Numbered from the stretch's first letter, positions 35,358-44,353 are shown. The stretch: DNA of 64,000 bases from Arthrobacter pullicola (GCF_014836875.1 NZ_JACSQC010000004.1:186001-250000), one strand, 5' to 3'. The notes: generated by a model from the letters alone, not told the origin. Translations and numbers: made by a program.

Positions 35358-36005
35358 CTAGTGACGCGCCGGCTGGACCTTGACGGCCAGCAGGAGGCCG
35401 TCCCCGGTGGGCAGCAGCGCGGAAACCAGCGCGTCGTTTTCCCGAATGGCTTTTCCGACCTGCCGCATCGTGTTGGTCAGCGGTTCCCGGGCCGCCGGAT
35501 CCGCCACCCGGCCGTTATCGAGGGCTCCATTGACGATCAGCAGGCCTCCGGGCTTCAGCAGGCGGACGGCCTGCTCCGTGTACACGGGAAAAGCTGGTTT
35601 GTCCGCGTCGATGAAGACCAGGTCGTAGGCGTTGTCGGTGAGCCGCGGCAGCACTTCGGCGGCGCGTCCGGAGATGGTCCGGGTGCGGTTTCCCGGAATG
35701 CCGGCCTCTGAATAGGCCAGCCGGGCAGCCCGCAGATGGTCGACGTCGGAATCAATGGTGGTCAGGACGGAGTGGGGACCCAGCCCGCGCAGCAGGCAGA
35801 CTCCCGAAACTCCGGCGCCTGTCCCAACCTCCACTACAGTCTGGGCCTTCGCGGACGCAGCCAGGACTGTCAGCGCTGCACCGACCCCGGTGCTGACGGG
35901 ATGTACACCAAGTTCGTGGGAACGCTCGCGTGCGCGAAGCAGCACTTCATCCTCGAAGGGCAGGGCCTCCGTGTAGGACCAGTTGGTCTGCTTGTCGGCG
36001 CTCAT
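35358..36005 (-). CDS. class I SAM-dependent O-methyltransferase (Rv1220c-like)
   Basis: A 215-residue methyltransferase of the catechol-O-methyltransferase-like group. SAM-binding motif I reads VVEVGTGAGVSGVCL, the acidic post-I strand is TIDSDVDHL, and the metal/substrate segment is LVFIDADKPAFPVY. The acceptor is unknown. It is divergent from sigE, an arrangement conserved in actinobacteria including the Rv1220c-sigE pair. No clear Shine-Dalgarno precedes ATG 36005. Confidence 0.9.
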   Translation of the reverse strand: MSADKQTNWSYTEALPFEDEVLLRARERSHELGVHPVSTGVGAALTVLAASAKAQTVVEVGTGAGVSGVCLLRGLGPHSVLTTIDSDVDHLRAARLAYSEAGIPGNRTRTISGRAAEVLPRLTDNAYDLVFIDADKPAFPVYTEQAVRLLKPGGLLIVNGALDNGRVADPAAREPLTNTMRQVGKAIRENDALVSALLPTGDGLLLAVKVQPARH

Positions 36006-36361
36006 CGGTGTACGTCACTTTCGGTCGGGGCGGCAGGGGAAATCAGGAATAGACAGGAAAAGAAGCAGGAATCAATCCGGAATGCAGCAGGGATGGCAGC
36101 CGCTGGGCTGGACCGGCGCCGGGCTGCCTTACCAGCTTAAGGCCAGCGGTGCTGCAAACCGGCCTGGCGCGGCCGTGCCGCGGATCTTGTCATGGGGAAT
36201 CAAGCCCGAACCCGCGGCCACTTGTGTGCCGAACCACGGCATGCTAACAGCGAACTCCCAGAATCATGCGCGAATATTGATGCTGAAGCCGGCGATCAGG
36301 GCCTGCCTGTACCTCTTGCGGTAATACGGCAGCTGACTTGAGCTTTGAAGGGAGGAAGACC
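36006..36361. other. 356-bp divergent intergenic region between the O-methyltransferase gene and sigE
   Basis: No gene is seen. It must carry the promoters of both units. I looked for a GGAAC/GTT-type ECF promoter and did not find a convincing pair. Confidence 0.5.
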
Positions 36362-36973
36362 ATGACCGGGACACTTGACGTTTCAGCGGACGCAGCCGCA
36401 GGCGCCGACTGGGTGCGTCCGACCTGGGAAGAAGTGGTGCAGGCGCACTCCGCGAAGGTCTACCGCCTGGCATACCGCCTTACCGGCAATAAACACGACG
36501 CTGAGGATCTGACCCAGGAAGTGTTTGTCCGCGTTTTCCGCTCGCTGGCCAATTTCCAGCCGGGCACCCTGGACGGCTGGCTTCACCGGATCACCACCAA
36601 CCTCTTCCTGGACCAGGCCCGGCGCAGGAGCCGGATCCGGTTCGATGGCATGAGTGAGGAAGCTGAAAGCCGGCTCCCCAGCCCAGGCCCGGGGCCGGAG
36701 CGAAGCTTCGAATTCAACAACCTCGACGTTGATATCCAGCAGGCGCTGGAAGAACTTCCCCCGGATTTCCGGGCAGCCGTTGTGCTCTGTGACCTTGAAG
36801 GACTGTCCTACGACGAGGTTGCCCGCGCCTTGGGCGTCAAACTTGGCACCGTCCGTTCCCGGATACACCGCGGGCGCACCATGCTGAAGGAGAAGCTCGC
36901 CCACCGGGATCCAACCCAGCGCCGGACTCCTGCAGTCAGCCTCAAAATCCCCCGCGTGGTTGGAGCCGGATAG
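36362..36973 (+). CDS. sigE: RNA polymerase ECF sigma factor SigE
   Basis: Extracytoplasmic-function sigma factor, 203 residues. Region 2 reads [20 protein letters not shown] (about residues 34-53) with [11 protein letters not shown]; region 4 is seen in [20 protein letters not shown] and the recognition helix [26 protein letters not shown] at 36350-36355 selects ATG 36362 over 36338. The next gene encodes its probable anti-sigma factor, 5 bp downstream, so SigE is most likely held inactive until envelope stress. Confidence 0.93.
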   Translation: MTGTLDVSADAAAGADWVRPTWEEVVQAHSAKVYRLAYRLTGNKHDAEDLTQEVFVRVFRSLANFQPGTLDGWLHRITTNLFLDQARRRSRIRFDGMSEEAESRLPSPGPGPERSFEFNNLDVDIQQALEELPPDFRAAVVLCDLEGLSYDEVARALGVKLGTVRSRIHRGRTMLKEKLAHRDPTQRRTPAVSLKIPRVVGAG

Positions 36974-36978
36974 AGAAT

Positions 36979-37902
36979 ATGCGCCATCCCCGACGCCATA
37001 TCCGTGAGTTCCTGGACGCGGAACTGCCGCAGCGCAAACGGGCAGCTGTCCAGGCCCACCTGGAACGCTGTGCCCCCTGCCGTTCCCTCGTTGAAGAGGA
37101 ACGGCGCCTGCGCATCCGGCTGCGGTCCATGAGCATCCCGCTGCCGGGGGAGGACCTGGCCCAGCGCATTGTGGCCGGCGGAGCCTCAATGCCGGCGGCA
37201 GCAGCGGAGGCGAAAAGGCCGCGGACCCGCGCCCGGTACGCCGTCGCCGTCGGCAGTATCCTGACCCTTGTCTCCGGTTTTGTCCTCGCCGGTGCCTACG
37301 TTCTGGGCACTTTGGCCGATGAACCCCTCTCAGCTCCGCAGCAGGCGCACCTGCTGGCCGGTTGGAACCAGATAACGGCGGGTTCCTCAGGGGAACTGTC
37401 CAGGGAACAGCTGCAGAAACTGCGCGAAGCCGGCTGGTCCTGCCCGGAACTCTCCGAACTCGGCTTCACCCTTGAAGAAGCCAGCGCCACGCACGTGGCC
37501 GGCCAGCCCGCGGTCGCCCTGGTGCTCGCCCGCAACGGCGAGAAGATTACGCTGTATGAGCAGCGTCCGGGTGAGAATGAAACGAACTCCGGCGTCCTGC
37601 ACGCGGTCAGCGAACGGCCGGTAACGGAAGTGGGTTTCACCCTGCAGACCGGTAACCCCGCTACATCGCCCCAGATCTGGCAGGACCCCGCGAAACCCGG
37701 CCAGGCGGTGCTCTCCATCGGAAATGTTACTTACACCCTGGCGTCATCTGCGCCGAAGGAAATGGTTGCCGGTGCAGTCAGTGAATTGTCGCTGACTGAG
37801 TCCGCCCGGCTGCTTGTTCCTGCCAAGGACCGGGATTCCGGGCCTATGGACAAGGTGATGCGCGGGTTCTCCCTGCTGGCCGGTGCCGGACATTCACTTT
37901 GA
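36979..37902 (+). CDS. anti-sigma factor with zinc-finger ZAS domain (RseA-type)
   Basis: A membrane-spanning regulator of 307 residues. The N-terminal cytoplasmic ZAS motif is H27-x3-C31-x2-C34 in AHLERCAPCRSLV. A single hydrophobic helix lies near residues 83-105 (VGSILTLVSGFVLAGAYVLG), and about 200 residues follow outside. The external part is much longer than in mycobacterial RseA and its NQITAGSSG to MVAGAVSEL stretch may be a sensory domain resembling MucB/LolA fragments, which is uncertain. Confidence 0.85.
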   Translation: MRHPRRHIREFLDAELPQRKRAAVQAHLERCAPCRSLVEEERRLRIRLRSMSIPLPGEDLAQRIVAGGASMPAAAAEAKRPRTRARYAVAVGSILTLVSGFVLAGAYVLGTLADEPLSAPQQAHLLAGWNQITAGSSGELSREQLQKLREAGWSCPELSELGFTLEEASATHVAGQPAVALVLARNGEKITLYEQRPGENETNSGVLHAVSERPVTEVGFTLQTGNPATSPQIWQDPAKPGQAVLSIGNVTYTLASSAPKEMVAGAVSELSLTESARLLVPAKDRDSGPMDKVMRGFSLLAGAGHSL

Positions 37903-37940
37903 GTCCACCGTGTAAGTCGCTGGAACCGAGCAGGAAAAGG

Positions 37941-37946
37941 TAACCT
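37941..37946 (+). promoter_or_regulatory. -10 element of a leaderless promoter for tatB
   Basis: TAACCT, 6 nt before GTG 37953. tatB can thus be expressed apart from sigE and its anti-sigma gene. Confidence 0.5.
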
Positions 37947-37952
37947 TCAGAA

Positions 37953-38393
37953 GTGTTCGGAATTAATGGCTATGAGCTGATCGTCCTGGCAATCCTTGCC
38001 GTGGCCGTTCTCGGCCCCGAACGGCTGCCCGAATACGCTTCCCAGCTTGCACGCCTGGTCCGCGAACTTCGAAGGATGGCCACCGGAGCACGGGAGCAGC
38101 TGCGCGAAGAAGTCGGCCCGGAAATTGATGAGGTGGACTGGCGCAAGCTGGATCCACGCCAGTACGACCCGCGCCGGATCATCAAGGAAGCGCTGCTGGA
38201 CGACGTCGAAGAGGCAGTCCGCCCGGCTCCGAGGCAGGGGACCTCCGGGCACCCCGTCCGCACATCCCCCGCTGGACCCTCGGCCGCTGCTGCCGCTCCG
38301 GCTGCCGCAGTACAAACACCCCCGCCGCCCGTCCAGCGCATCGAGCGCCTCGCAGCCGGGGAAACCGCGCCTTTCGACGTAGAGGCGACCTAG
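37953..38393 (+). CDS. tatB: Sec-independent protein translocase TatB
   Basis: Subunit of the twin-arginine translocase that, with TatC, receives folded precursor proteins. The 146-residue protein begins FGINGYELIVLAILAVAVLG, the single membrane helix with the family Gly-Pro hinge in LGPERLPEYA, followed by an amphipathic helix and a Pro/Ala-rich tail. GTG start. In several actinobacteria htrA lies between the anti-sigma gene and tatB; it is missing here. tatA and tatC are not in the window. Confidence 0.9.
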   Translation: MFGINGYELIVLAILAVAVLGPERLPEYASQLARLVRELRRMATGAREQLREEVGPEIDEVDWRKLDPRQYDPRRIIKEALLDDVEEAVRPAPRQGTSGHPVRTSPAGPSAAAAAPAAAVQTPPPPVQRIERLAAGETAPFDVEAT

Positions 38394-38430
38394 ACACGTC
38401 CGTGAACCGGGAGGCGCCTGCCTAAGGCCT

Positions 38431-38453
38431 CCCGCGCGGTTCAGCCGCGCGGG
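38431..38453. terminator. possible terminator between tatB and mrp
   Basis: CCCGCGCGG (38431-38439) and CCGCGCGGG (38445-38453) form a 9-bp stem, overlapping the mrp stop; no T-run follows. Confidence 0.35.
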
Positions 38454-39595
38454 GTAACCCCGAGGCTCTTCCCGGAAAGTCCCCGCGGACGGCGGGCCAG
38501 GGTTTGGGCGATGCGCCGAAGCTCCGCACCGGCTGAGCCGTCCTGCGCCGCGGATTCCGTCAGCACGACAGGCAGTCCGGCATCCCCGCCTTCACGCAGG
38601 CGGACATCCAGGGGAATGCTGCCGAGCAGCGGAACCGGATAGCCGAGTGCACTGCCCAGCCGGGTGGCGACCAGGTTGCCTCCGCCGGAGCCGAAGAGTT
38701 CCATGCGCTCCCCGTTCGGCAGGCTCAGCCAGGACATGTTCTCAATGACACCGGCGACCTTTTGACCGGTCTGGGCCGCAACAGTTCCCGCCCGCTCGGC
38801 AACATCCGCCGCAGCAGCCTGCGGCGTCGTGACCACCAGGATTTCAGCCGACGGCAGCAGCTGGCCCACGGAAATGGCGATGTCGCCCGTGCCCGGTGGC
38901 AGGTCCAGCAGCAGCACGTCGAGGTCCCCGAAGTACACATCGGTGAGGAACTGCTCCAGCGCCCGGTGCAGCATCGGCCCGCGCCAGGCCACCGGCTGGT
39001 TTCCATCGAGGAACATACCAATGGAAATCGTCTTGATGCCATGGGCCACGGGCGGCAGGATCATCTCATCCACCCGGGTCGGGGGTGCGGTGATGCCGAG
39101 CAGGCCCGGGACCGAGAACCCGTGGACATCGGCGTCGACCACACCCACCCGCAGACCGGAGGCTGCCATTGCCGCAGCGAGGTTTACCGTCACCGTGGAT
39201 TTGCCCACGCCGCCCTTGCCGCTGGCCACGGCGTAGACACGGGTCAGGGAATCCGGCCGGCTGAACGGAATCCCGCGGGCTCCGCCAGGCCCGCGGAGCA
39301 TCGTCTTGAGCTCTTCGCGCTGTTCCGGGCTCATTACGTCCAGCTCAACGTCCACCGACGTGATGCCTGGAACGGCGGCGAGCTCGCGCTCCACGTCGCC
39401 GGTGATGGTTCCGCGCAGCGGGCAGCCCGCGATAGTCAGGAGCACGGAAACGCGGGCGGCTCCGGCGTCGTCGACTTCCACGCTGCGAAGCATGCCGAGT
39501 TCGGTAATGGGACGCCGGAGCTCCGGGTCGATCACCCGGTCAAGCGCGGTCCGGGCCTGCTGCTCCAGGGTCCTGGCAAGGTCGTTCACCGGCAA
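38441..39595 (-). CDS. Mrp/ApbC-family iron-sulfur cluster carrier ATPase
   Basis: P-loop scaffold protein that carries Fe-S clusters to target enzymes. Residues about 5-90 form the MIP18 (DUF59) domain; the deviant Walker A GKGGVGKST is near residue 126-134; DLPPGTGD and ENMSWL follow. The CxxC cluster motif of many Mrp proteins is not seen in the C-terminal part, as in other actinobacterial forms. The start is TTG 39595, with GAGAGG upstream; GTG 39589 is an alternative. It lies 3 bp after the DUF1003 gene. Confidence 0.9.
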   Translation of the reverse strand: MPVNDLARTLEQQARTALDRVIDPELRRPITELGMLRSVEVDDAGAARVSVLLTIAGCPLRGTITGDVERELAAVPGITSVDVELDVMSPEQREELKTMLRGPGGARGIPFSRPDSLTRVYAVASGKGGVGKSTVTVNLAAAMAASGLRVGVVDADVHGFSVPGLLGITAPPTRVDEMILPPVAHGIKTISIGMFLDGNQPVAWRGPMLHRALEQFLTDVYFGDLDVLLLDLPPGTGDIAISVGQLLPSAEILVVTTPQAAAADVAERAGTVAAQTGQKVAGVIENMSWLSLPNGERMELFGSGGGNLVATRLGSALGYPVPLLGSIPLDVRLREGGDAGLPVVLTESAAQDGSAGAELRRIAQTLARRPRGLSGKSLGVTPRG

Positions 39596-39598
39596 TTC

Positions 39599-40192
39599 TT
39601 AGTCCTCTCCCATGCCGGGGGTGATCCTGGGCAGCGACGCGGTTGCGTCCGGACTGCGGCGGCGCTGGCCCCGGCGGCCGGCATCGTCCCGGCCGTCGTT
39701 GGCCTCCAGGAGCTCTTCGAGCAGGCTCCGGATCTCTGAGCGGACATAGTCACGGGTGGCGACTTCGCGCAGGGCGATCCGCAGCTCGGCGATTTCCCGG
39801 GTGAGGTACTCCGTGTCCATCAGGTTGCGTTCAGCGCGTTCGCGGTCCTGGCGCATGGAGACGCGGTCCCGGTCGTCCTGCCGGTTCTGCGCCAGCAGGA
39901 GCAGGGGAGCGGCATAGGAGGCTTGGAGCGAGAGCATCAGGGTCAGCAGCGTGAAGCCCAGCGCCACACTGTCAAAGCGGAGCGCCTGGGGTCCCCAGGT
40001 GTTCCAGCCCAGCCAGACCAGGCAGAAGACGGTCATGTACAGCAGGAACTGCGGGGTGCCCATGAACCGGGCAAAATTCTCCGTGGCGTGGCCAAAGGCA
40101 TCGGGGTTCGGGGACAGCCGCGGCAGCCACCGGGTGCGGGCGGTGCGCGGGGTGTCCAGTCCGTCGGTACGGGGGCGGTTTTTCTCAGCCAT
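39599..40192 (-). CDS. DUF1003 membrane protein
   Basis: A 197-residue protein with two transmembrane helices (LLYMTVFCLVWLGWNTWG and a following ALGFTLLTLMLSLQASYAAP), the core of the DUF1003 family, then a charged coiled-coil tail (QDRERAERNLMDTEYL). Function unknown. ATG 40192, preceded by GGAAGGAAGA, is chosen over a longer frame because it overlaps the preceding stop by 8 nt. Part of an operon with the MgtE-like and mrp genes. Confidence 0.9.
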   Translation of the reverse strand: MAEKNRPRTDGLDTPRTARTRWLPRLSPNPDAFGHATENFARFMGTPQFLLYMTVFCLVWLGWNTWGPQALRFDSVALGFTLLTLMLSLQASYAAPLLLLAQNRQDDRDRVSMRQDRERAERNLMDTEYLTREIAELRIALREVATRDYVRSEIRSLLEELLEANDGRDDAGRRGQRRRSPDATASLPRITPGMGED

Positions 40193-41471
40193 TCTTCCTT
40201 CCCTGCCACGTAATGGGGCCGGTGTCGTCGGAGGCACGCCAGTCATCCGGGAGGAGGTGGTCCAGCACGTCGTCCACCGTTACGGCTCCCACGAGCCGGC
40301 CGCCGTCGTTCACTACCGGCAATGAGTTCAGGTTGTAGGTCGCGAGCATCCGGGAGATCTCGCTGATATCCGCGTAGTCACGGACCGGTTCAAGGTCAGT
40401 GTCCAGGATGTTTCCCAGGGCCTCGGGCGGAGCGGCCCGCAGCAGTTTCTGGATGTGCACGACGCCGAGGTAGCGTCCCGTGGGAGTCTCCAGCGGGGGG
40501 CGGCAGACGTAAATAGAGGAGGCGAGGGCCGGGGTGAGCTCCTCCTTGCGGACGTGGGCCAGGGCTTCGGCCACGGTGGCCTCCGGCGGGAGGATCACGG
40601 GCACCGGCGTCATCACCGAACCGGCAGTATCCTCTTCGTACTGCATCAGGCGCCGCACGTCGCGGGCGTCTTCGGGCTCCATCAGCTGCAGGAGTTCTTC
40701 CTTCTGCTCCTCCGGCAGCTCGTTGAGCAGGTCGGCGGCGTCGTCCGGATCCATTTCCTCCAGCACGTCCGCGGCACGCTCCAGGTCGAGGGACTGCAGG
40801 ATCTGGACCTGATCGTCGTCGGGCAGTTCCTGGAGGACGTCGGCAAGGCGCTCATCCTGGAGTTCGCTGGCCACCTCGATGCGGCGCTTGCCGCTCATCT
40901 CATGAAGTGCCTCGGCGAAGTCGGCGGCCTTCAAATCATCATGCTGGGCAACGAACTGCGTGGCGGCCTGCGGGCCGGAAATGTCCCAGTGATAAATCTC
41001 GGCCCAGTCCACGATCAGGAGCTCGCCGCGCCGGCGCAGTCCGCGCAGCCGTGAGGTCTGCCCGCCGCGCCGGACGAAGAGGCTGGAGACATGCCAGTCC
41101 CCGGCACGGTTCTGCTCAATGGCAATATCCTCGACGGTGGCCTCACCGCCGTTGTCCGCGAGGATCACCTTGCTGTCGAAAAGCTCGGCGACCACCAGCA
41201 TTTCCGCGCCGCGCTGCTGGAAGCGGCGCAGGTTGACCAGCCCGGTGCAGATGATCTGGCTCGGATCCATGGAGGTGATCCGCGTGATCGGCACGAAGAC
41301 CCGTTTTTTGCCAGGGACCTCGACGACGATTCCCACGGCCTGGGGCGGCCGGCCGGCGCCGCGGTCCAGCACGACGGCGTCGCGGAGGCGGCCCAGACGG
41401 TCCCCGAGCGGATCGAAGACATCCAGGCCGAGCAGCCGTGCAATGAAGACTCGGGTGGGATTTGTGCTCAC
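40185..41471 (-). CDS. MgtE N-domain and CBS-pair protein without transporter domain
   Basis: A 428-residue soluble protein. The N-terminal part (about residues 5-120) resembles a PRC-barrel; residues about 150-280 are the MgtE N superhelical domain, seen in LADVLQELPDDDQVQILQSL and MDPDDAADLLNELPEEQ; residues about 285-415 form a CBS pair (DTAGSVMTPVPVILPPEAT). The five-helix Mg channel of MgtE is absent, so this is probably a Mg2+/nucleotide sensor rather than a carrier. The start GTG 41471 is set by the hexamer TAGCCT 7 nt upstream. Confidence 0.88.
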   Translation of the reverse strand: MSTNPTRVFIARLLGLDVFDPLGDRLGRLRDAVVLDRGAGRPPQAVGIVVEVPGKKRVFVPITRITSMDPSQIICTGLVNLRRFQQRGAEMLVVAELFDSKVILADNGGEATVEDIAIEQNRAGDWHVSSLFVRRGGQTSRLRGLRRRGELLIVDWAEIYHWDISGPQAATQFVAQHDDLKAADFAEALHEMSGKRRIEVASELQDERLADVLQELPDDDQVQILQSLDLERAADVLEEMDPDDAADLLNELPEEQKEELLQLMEPEDARDVRRLMQYEEDTAGSVMTPVPVILPPEATVAEALAHVRKEELTPALASSIYVCRPPLETPTGRYLGVVHIQKLLRAAPPEALGNILDTDLEPVRDYADISEISRMLATYNLNSLPVVNDGGRLVGAVTVDDVLDHLLPDDWRASDDTGPITWQGRKNG

Positions 41472-41478
41472 CCTTCTT

Positions 41479-41484
41479 AGGCTA
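41479..41484 (-). promoter_or_regulatory. -10 element of a leaderless promoter for the MgtE-like operon
   Basis: On the minus strand TAGCCT is followed by 7 nt and GTG 41471. The spacer AAGAAGG resembles a Shine-Dalgarno but abuts the start. Confidence 0.5.
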
Positions 41485-41591
41485 CTTGGCGGCGGCGGGA
41501 TCGGCGTATTACGGCGCTGCCAACCGGGCTCGGCGTTCACTGCGAGCGATACATTCACCCACAACGGGTCCAGTTGCGAAAGAATGGGGGA

Positions 41592-42533
41592 ATGTCGAAC
41601 CTATTTGGTGGATCAACGCAGCGTGACCCGGGACGCAACCTGCCCCGCGGCGAACTCGTGGGCCGCTACACCGCGTACCTGGATGCCCAGAAGGCGGTGG
41701 ACTACCTGGCCGATTCGAAGTTCCCCGTCCAGCTTGTCTCCATTGTCGGCAACGAGCTGAAATCAGTGGAGCGGGTGACCGGAAGGCTGTCCTATCCGCG
41801 GGTGGCGTTGTCCAGCGCCGCGACCGGTGCCTGGTTCGGCCTCTTCGTTGGTCTCGCCCTGATGCTGTTCGGCGGGGGAGACTCCTATATTTCGCTGATC
41901 CCGTCCATGGCGCTTGGTGCCGTTTTCTGGCTGCTGTTCGGCGTACTGGCGTACGCCTTCCAGCGCGGCCGGCGGGACTTCACCTCCACCAGCCAGGTCA
42001 TAGCCACCAGCTACGACGTCGTGGTGGCACCGGAAGCTGCCAACGAGGCCCGGAGGCTGCTGCAGCAGCTGCCCATGGTGGGACAGAGCGGGCATCCGGC
42101 GCCAGCGCAGGGCCAGCCTCCTTACCAGCCGCCGCAGGGCCAGCCGCCATACCAAGGCCCCCAGGGGCCGCAGGGGCCGCCCCAGAGCCAGGCGCCTCAG
42201 CGCCCGTCCACGTGGGCGGACCCGTACGGTGCCCGTGGCGCCGGCAACCCCGGCAACCCCGGCGAAGCAGCGTCCAGCGGAGCCGGGGCGCACGCTGCTG
42301 CACCTCAGGGACAGCCCGCAGAGCAGCAGGCAGCTGCAGGGCAGGCTCCGCCCCGGGGCCAGTTCCCCGACCTGCCCGACGGCCGGCCCCGGTATGGTGT
42401 CCGGCTCCCGGATGCTGTCCCGGCCGCCCAGGAACACAGCGGTGCCGGTTCTCCGGCACCAGACGCTGCCGCACCTGAACCCGATGCCGCGCAGAATGGA
42501 ACAACCCCGGAGCAGAAGGACGAGAACCGCTGA
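41592..42533 (+). CDS. general-stress-protein 17M-like membrane protein with Pro/Gln-rich tail
   Basis: A 313-residue protein. Residues about 20-65 carry the GSP17M-like fold (YTAYLDAQKAVDYLADSKFP, then VQLVSIVGNELKSVERVTG). Two transmembrane helices follow near residues 80-125. From residue 165 on the chain is low-complexity, with repeats of the type GQPPYQ and GPQGPQG and later Ala/Glu-rich stretches. It resembles Rv1234-type proteins of unknown function and lies in the same place relative to the MgtE-like gene. Confidence 0.8.
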   Translation: MSNLFGGSTQRDPGRNLPRGELVGRYTAYLDAQKAVDYLADSKFPVQLVSIVGNELKSVERVTGRLSYPRVALSSAATGAWFGLFVGLALMLFGGGDSYISLIPSMALGAVFWLLFGVLAYAFQRGRRDFTSTSQVIATSYDVVVAPEAANEARRLLQQLPMVGQSGHPAPAQGQPPYQPPQGQPPYQGPQGPQGPPQSQAPQRPSTWADPYGARGAGNPGNPGEAASSGAGAHAAAPQGQPAEQQAAAGQAPPRGQFPDLPDGRPRYGVRLPDAVPAAQEHSGAGSPAPDAAAPEPDAAQNGTTPEQKDENR

Positions 42534-42595
42534 CCCCAGCAGGTTCCGGGGCCGGCGCAGCCGCTAAGGACCAGATCGGTAAAACCGCAGCCCAC

Positions 42596-42632
42596 AAAAA
42601 TACCCGCCCGGATGACCCGGGCGGGTATTTTT
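42596..42632. terminator. bidirectional terminator
   Basis: A 16-bp stem (42596-42611 with 42617-42632) with five A and five T at its ends, between two convergent genes. Confidence 0.92.
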
Positions 42633-42659
42633 ATGCGCGGGCTGAATGCCCCCGGGCGG

Positions 42660-44252
42660 CTACGAAGCGTGGATACCGGCCATCCAGGCTTCGACGTCGT
42701 CCGGGTTGCGGGGCAGCGCGTCGCTGAGGTTCACCGGTCCGTCCGCAGTGATCAGGACGTCGTCCTCAATCCGCACGCCAATTCCCCGGTATTCCTCGGG
42801 AACCGTGAGGTCTTCCTTCTTGAAGTACAGGCCGGGTTCGATCGTGAAGACCATGCCTTCTTCGATCACGCCGTCCAGGTACAGCTCGCGGCGGGCCTGG
42901 GCACAGTCGTGGACATCCAGGCCGAGGTGGTGGCTGGTGCCGTGCGGCATCCAGCGGCGGTGCTGCTGGCCTTCCTCGGACAGTGCTTCCTCCAGCGGTA
43001 CCGGGAGCAGGCCCCAGTCCTGAAGGCGTTCGGCGAGGACCCGCACTGCGGCAGCATGGACATCGCGGAACTTGTTGCCGGGTTTGGCGGCGGCGAAACC
43101 TGCGTCCGCAGCATCCAGGACAGCCTGGTAAACCCGGCGCTGGACCTCGGTGAACGTCCCGTTCACCGGGAGGGTGCGGGTGACGTCGGCAGTGTAGAGG
43201 CTTTCTGCCTCGACGCCGGCGTCCAGCAGCAGCAGGTCCCCGGCCTGCACAGCACCGTTGTTGCGGATCCAGTGCAGCACGGTGGCGTTGTTGCCGGCGG
43301 CAGCAATGGTGTCATAGCCGAGCTCGTTGCCTTCTTCACGTGCCCGGGCAAAGAACGCACCTTCCACGACGCGTTCACCCCGCGGGTGGGAGATGGCACG
43401 CGGAAGCGCCTTGACGACGTCGGTGAAACCGTTGACGGTAGCGGCCACGGCCTCGCGCATCTGGGTGATTTCCCAGTCGTCCTTGATCAGGCGCAGTTCG
43501 GAGAGCGCCTCGCTGACTTCGTCGTCCAGGGCATCCAAAGCGGAGAGATCGACGTTGTCCGGATCCTGGGCAGTGTTATAGCGGACCGTGTCGACCAGCG
43601 CATCGATCATTTCGTCGACCTTGCGAAGCAGGCGGACCTGCACGCCGCCGAACTGCGGGTCCCCCACATTGGCGGTGATCGCGGTTTCAGCTTCGGAGAG
43701 GTCGCGGGTACGAAGCCCAACCAGCGCACTGACCTGTTCCAGGTTCAGGCGGGAACCGATCCAGAACGCACCGTAGCGGGCGTTGGAGTAGAACTCCTCG
43801 CTGTCCGTGCCGGCCAGCGGACGGAAGTACAGGGTGGCAGTGTGGTGGCCGCCGTCGTCGCCCGTTCCTTCTTCCACCGGCTCCAGGACCAGCACTGCGT
43901 CGGGCTCATGGTCCAGGCCCAGTCCGGTGAGATGGGCAAAGCCGGAATGGGGCCGGAAACGGTAATCGGTGTCATTGGAGCGGACCTTCAGCGGGCCGGC
44001 CGGGATCACCAGACGCAGGCCCTTGAACCGCTCGGAGAGTTCCCTGCGCCGGGCTGCAGCATAGGGGGCTACCTCAGACTGTGCGGGCAGCTCGTCCGAT
44101 TCCGCGGCCCAGCCGGAGGACATGAAGTCCTTGAACGCCTGTGATGTGGGGCGCTGAGAGCGGTTGTTCACCCGGTCATCAAGGGGCTGTCCCTCGGACA
44201 GCTCGTCGAGGCCGGCGTCGGCGGGGTTTGGGAAATTGGCTTCAGTACTCAC
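42660..44252 (-). CDS. Xaa-Pro aminopeptidase (aminopeptidase P, M24B)
   Basis: Metallopeptidase of 530 residues that removes N-terminal residues preceding proline. The N-terminal AMP_N domain spans about residues 60-210 (FRPHSGFAHLTGLGLDHEPD), and the pita-bread domain holds the ligands Asp in LLLDAGVEAESLY, Asp in TADVTRTLP, His in HGTSHHLGLDVHD, Glu in FTIEPGLYF and Glu in GVRIEDDVL. The start is GTG 44252. A smaller paralogue is at 6846-7985. Confidence 0.93.
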   Translation of the reverse strand: MSTEANFPNPADAGLDELSEGQPLDDRVNNRSQRPTSQAFKDFMSSGWAAESDELPAQSEVAPYAAARRRELSERFKGLRLVIPAGPLKVRSNDTDYRFRPHSGFAHLTGLGLDHEPDAVLVLEPVEEGTGDDGGHHTATLYFRPLAGTDSEEFYSNARYGAFWIGSRLNLEQVSALVGLRTRDLSEAETAITANVGDPQFGGVQVRLLRKVDEMIDALVDTVRYNTAQDPDNVDLSALDALDDEVSEALSELRLIKDDWEITQMREAVAATVNGFTDVVKALPRAISHPRGERVVEGAFFARAREEGNELGYDTIAAAGNNATVLHWIRNNGAVQAGDLLLLDAGVEAESLYTADVTRTLPVNGTFTEVQRRVYQAVLDAADAGFAAAKPGNKFRDVHAAAVRVLAERLQDWGLLPVPLEEALSEEGQQHRRWMPHGTSHHLGLDVHDCAQARRELYLDGVIEEGMVFTIEPGLYFKKEDLTVPEEYRGIGVRIEDDVLITADGPVNLSDALPRNPDDVEAWMAGIHAS

Positions 44253-44341
44253 CTGTCTATGCTCTCACCGCCTCAGAACTGGGCCAAACACTCCTGCGGA
44301 AAGCCGGGACGGTCCTGCAGGACCCGGTGCGGGTGGACGCG

Positions 44342-44347
44342 TAGATT
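44342..44347 (+). promoter_or_regulatory. -10 element of a leaderless promoter for the PHP-domain gene
   Basis: TAGATT, 6 nt before GTG 44354. Confidence 0.55.
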
Positions 44348-44353
44348 GGTGGG

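Noticed and set aside
36006-36361. ECF (SigE-type) autoregulatory promoter before sigE
   Set aside because: GGAAT-like bases occur, but no GTT element at the right distance was found.
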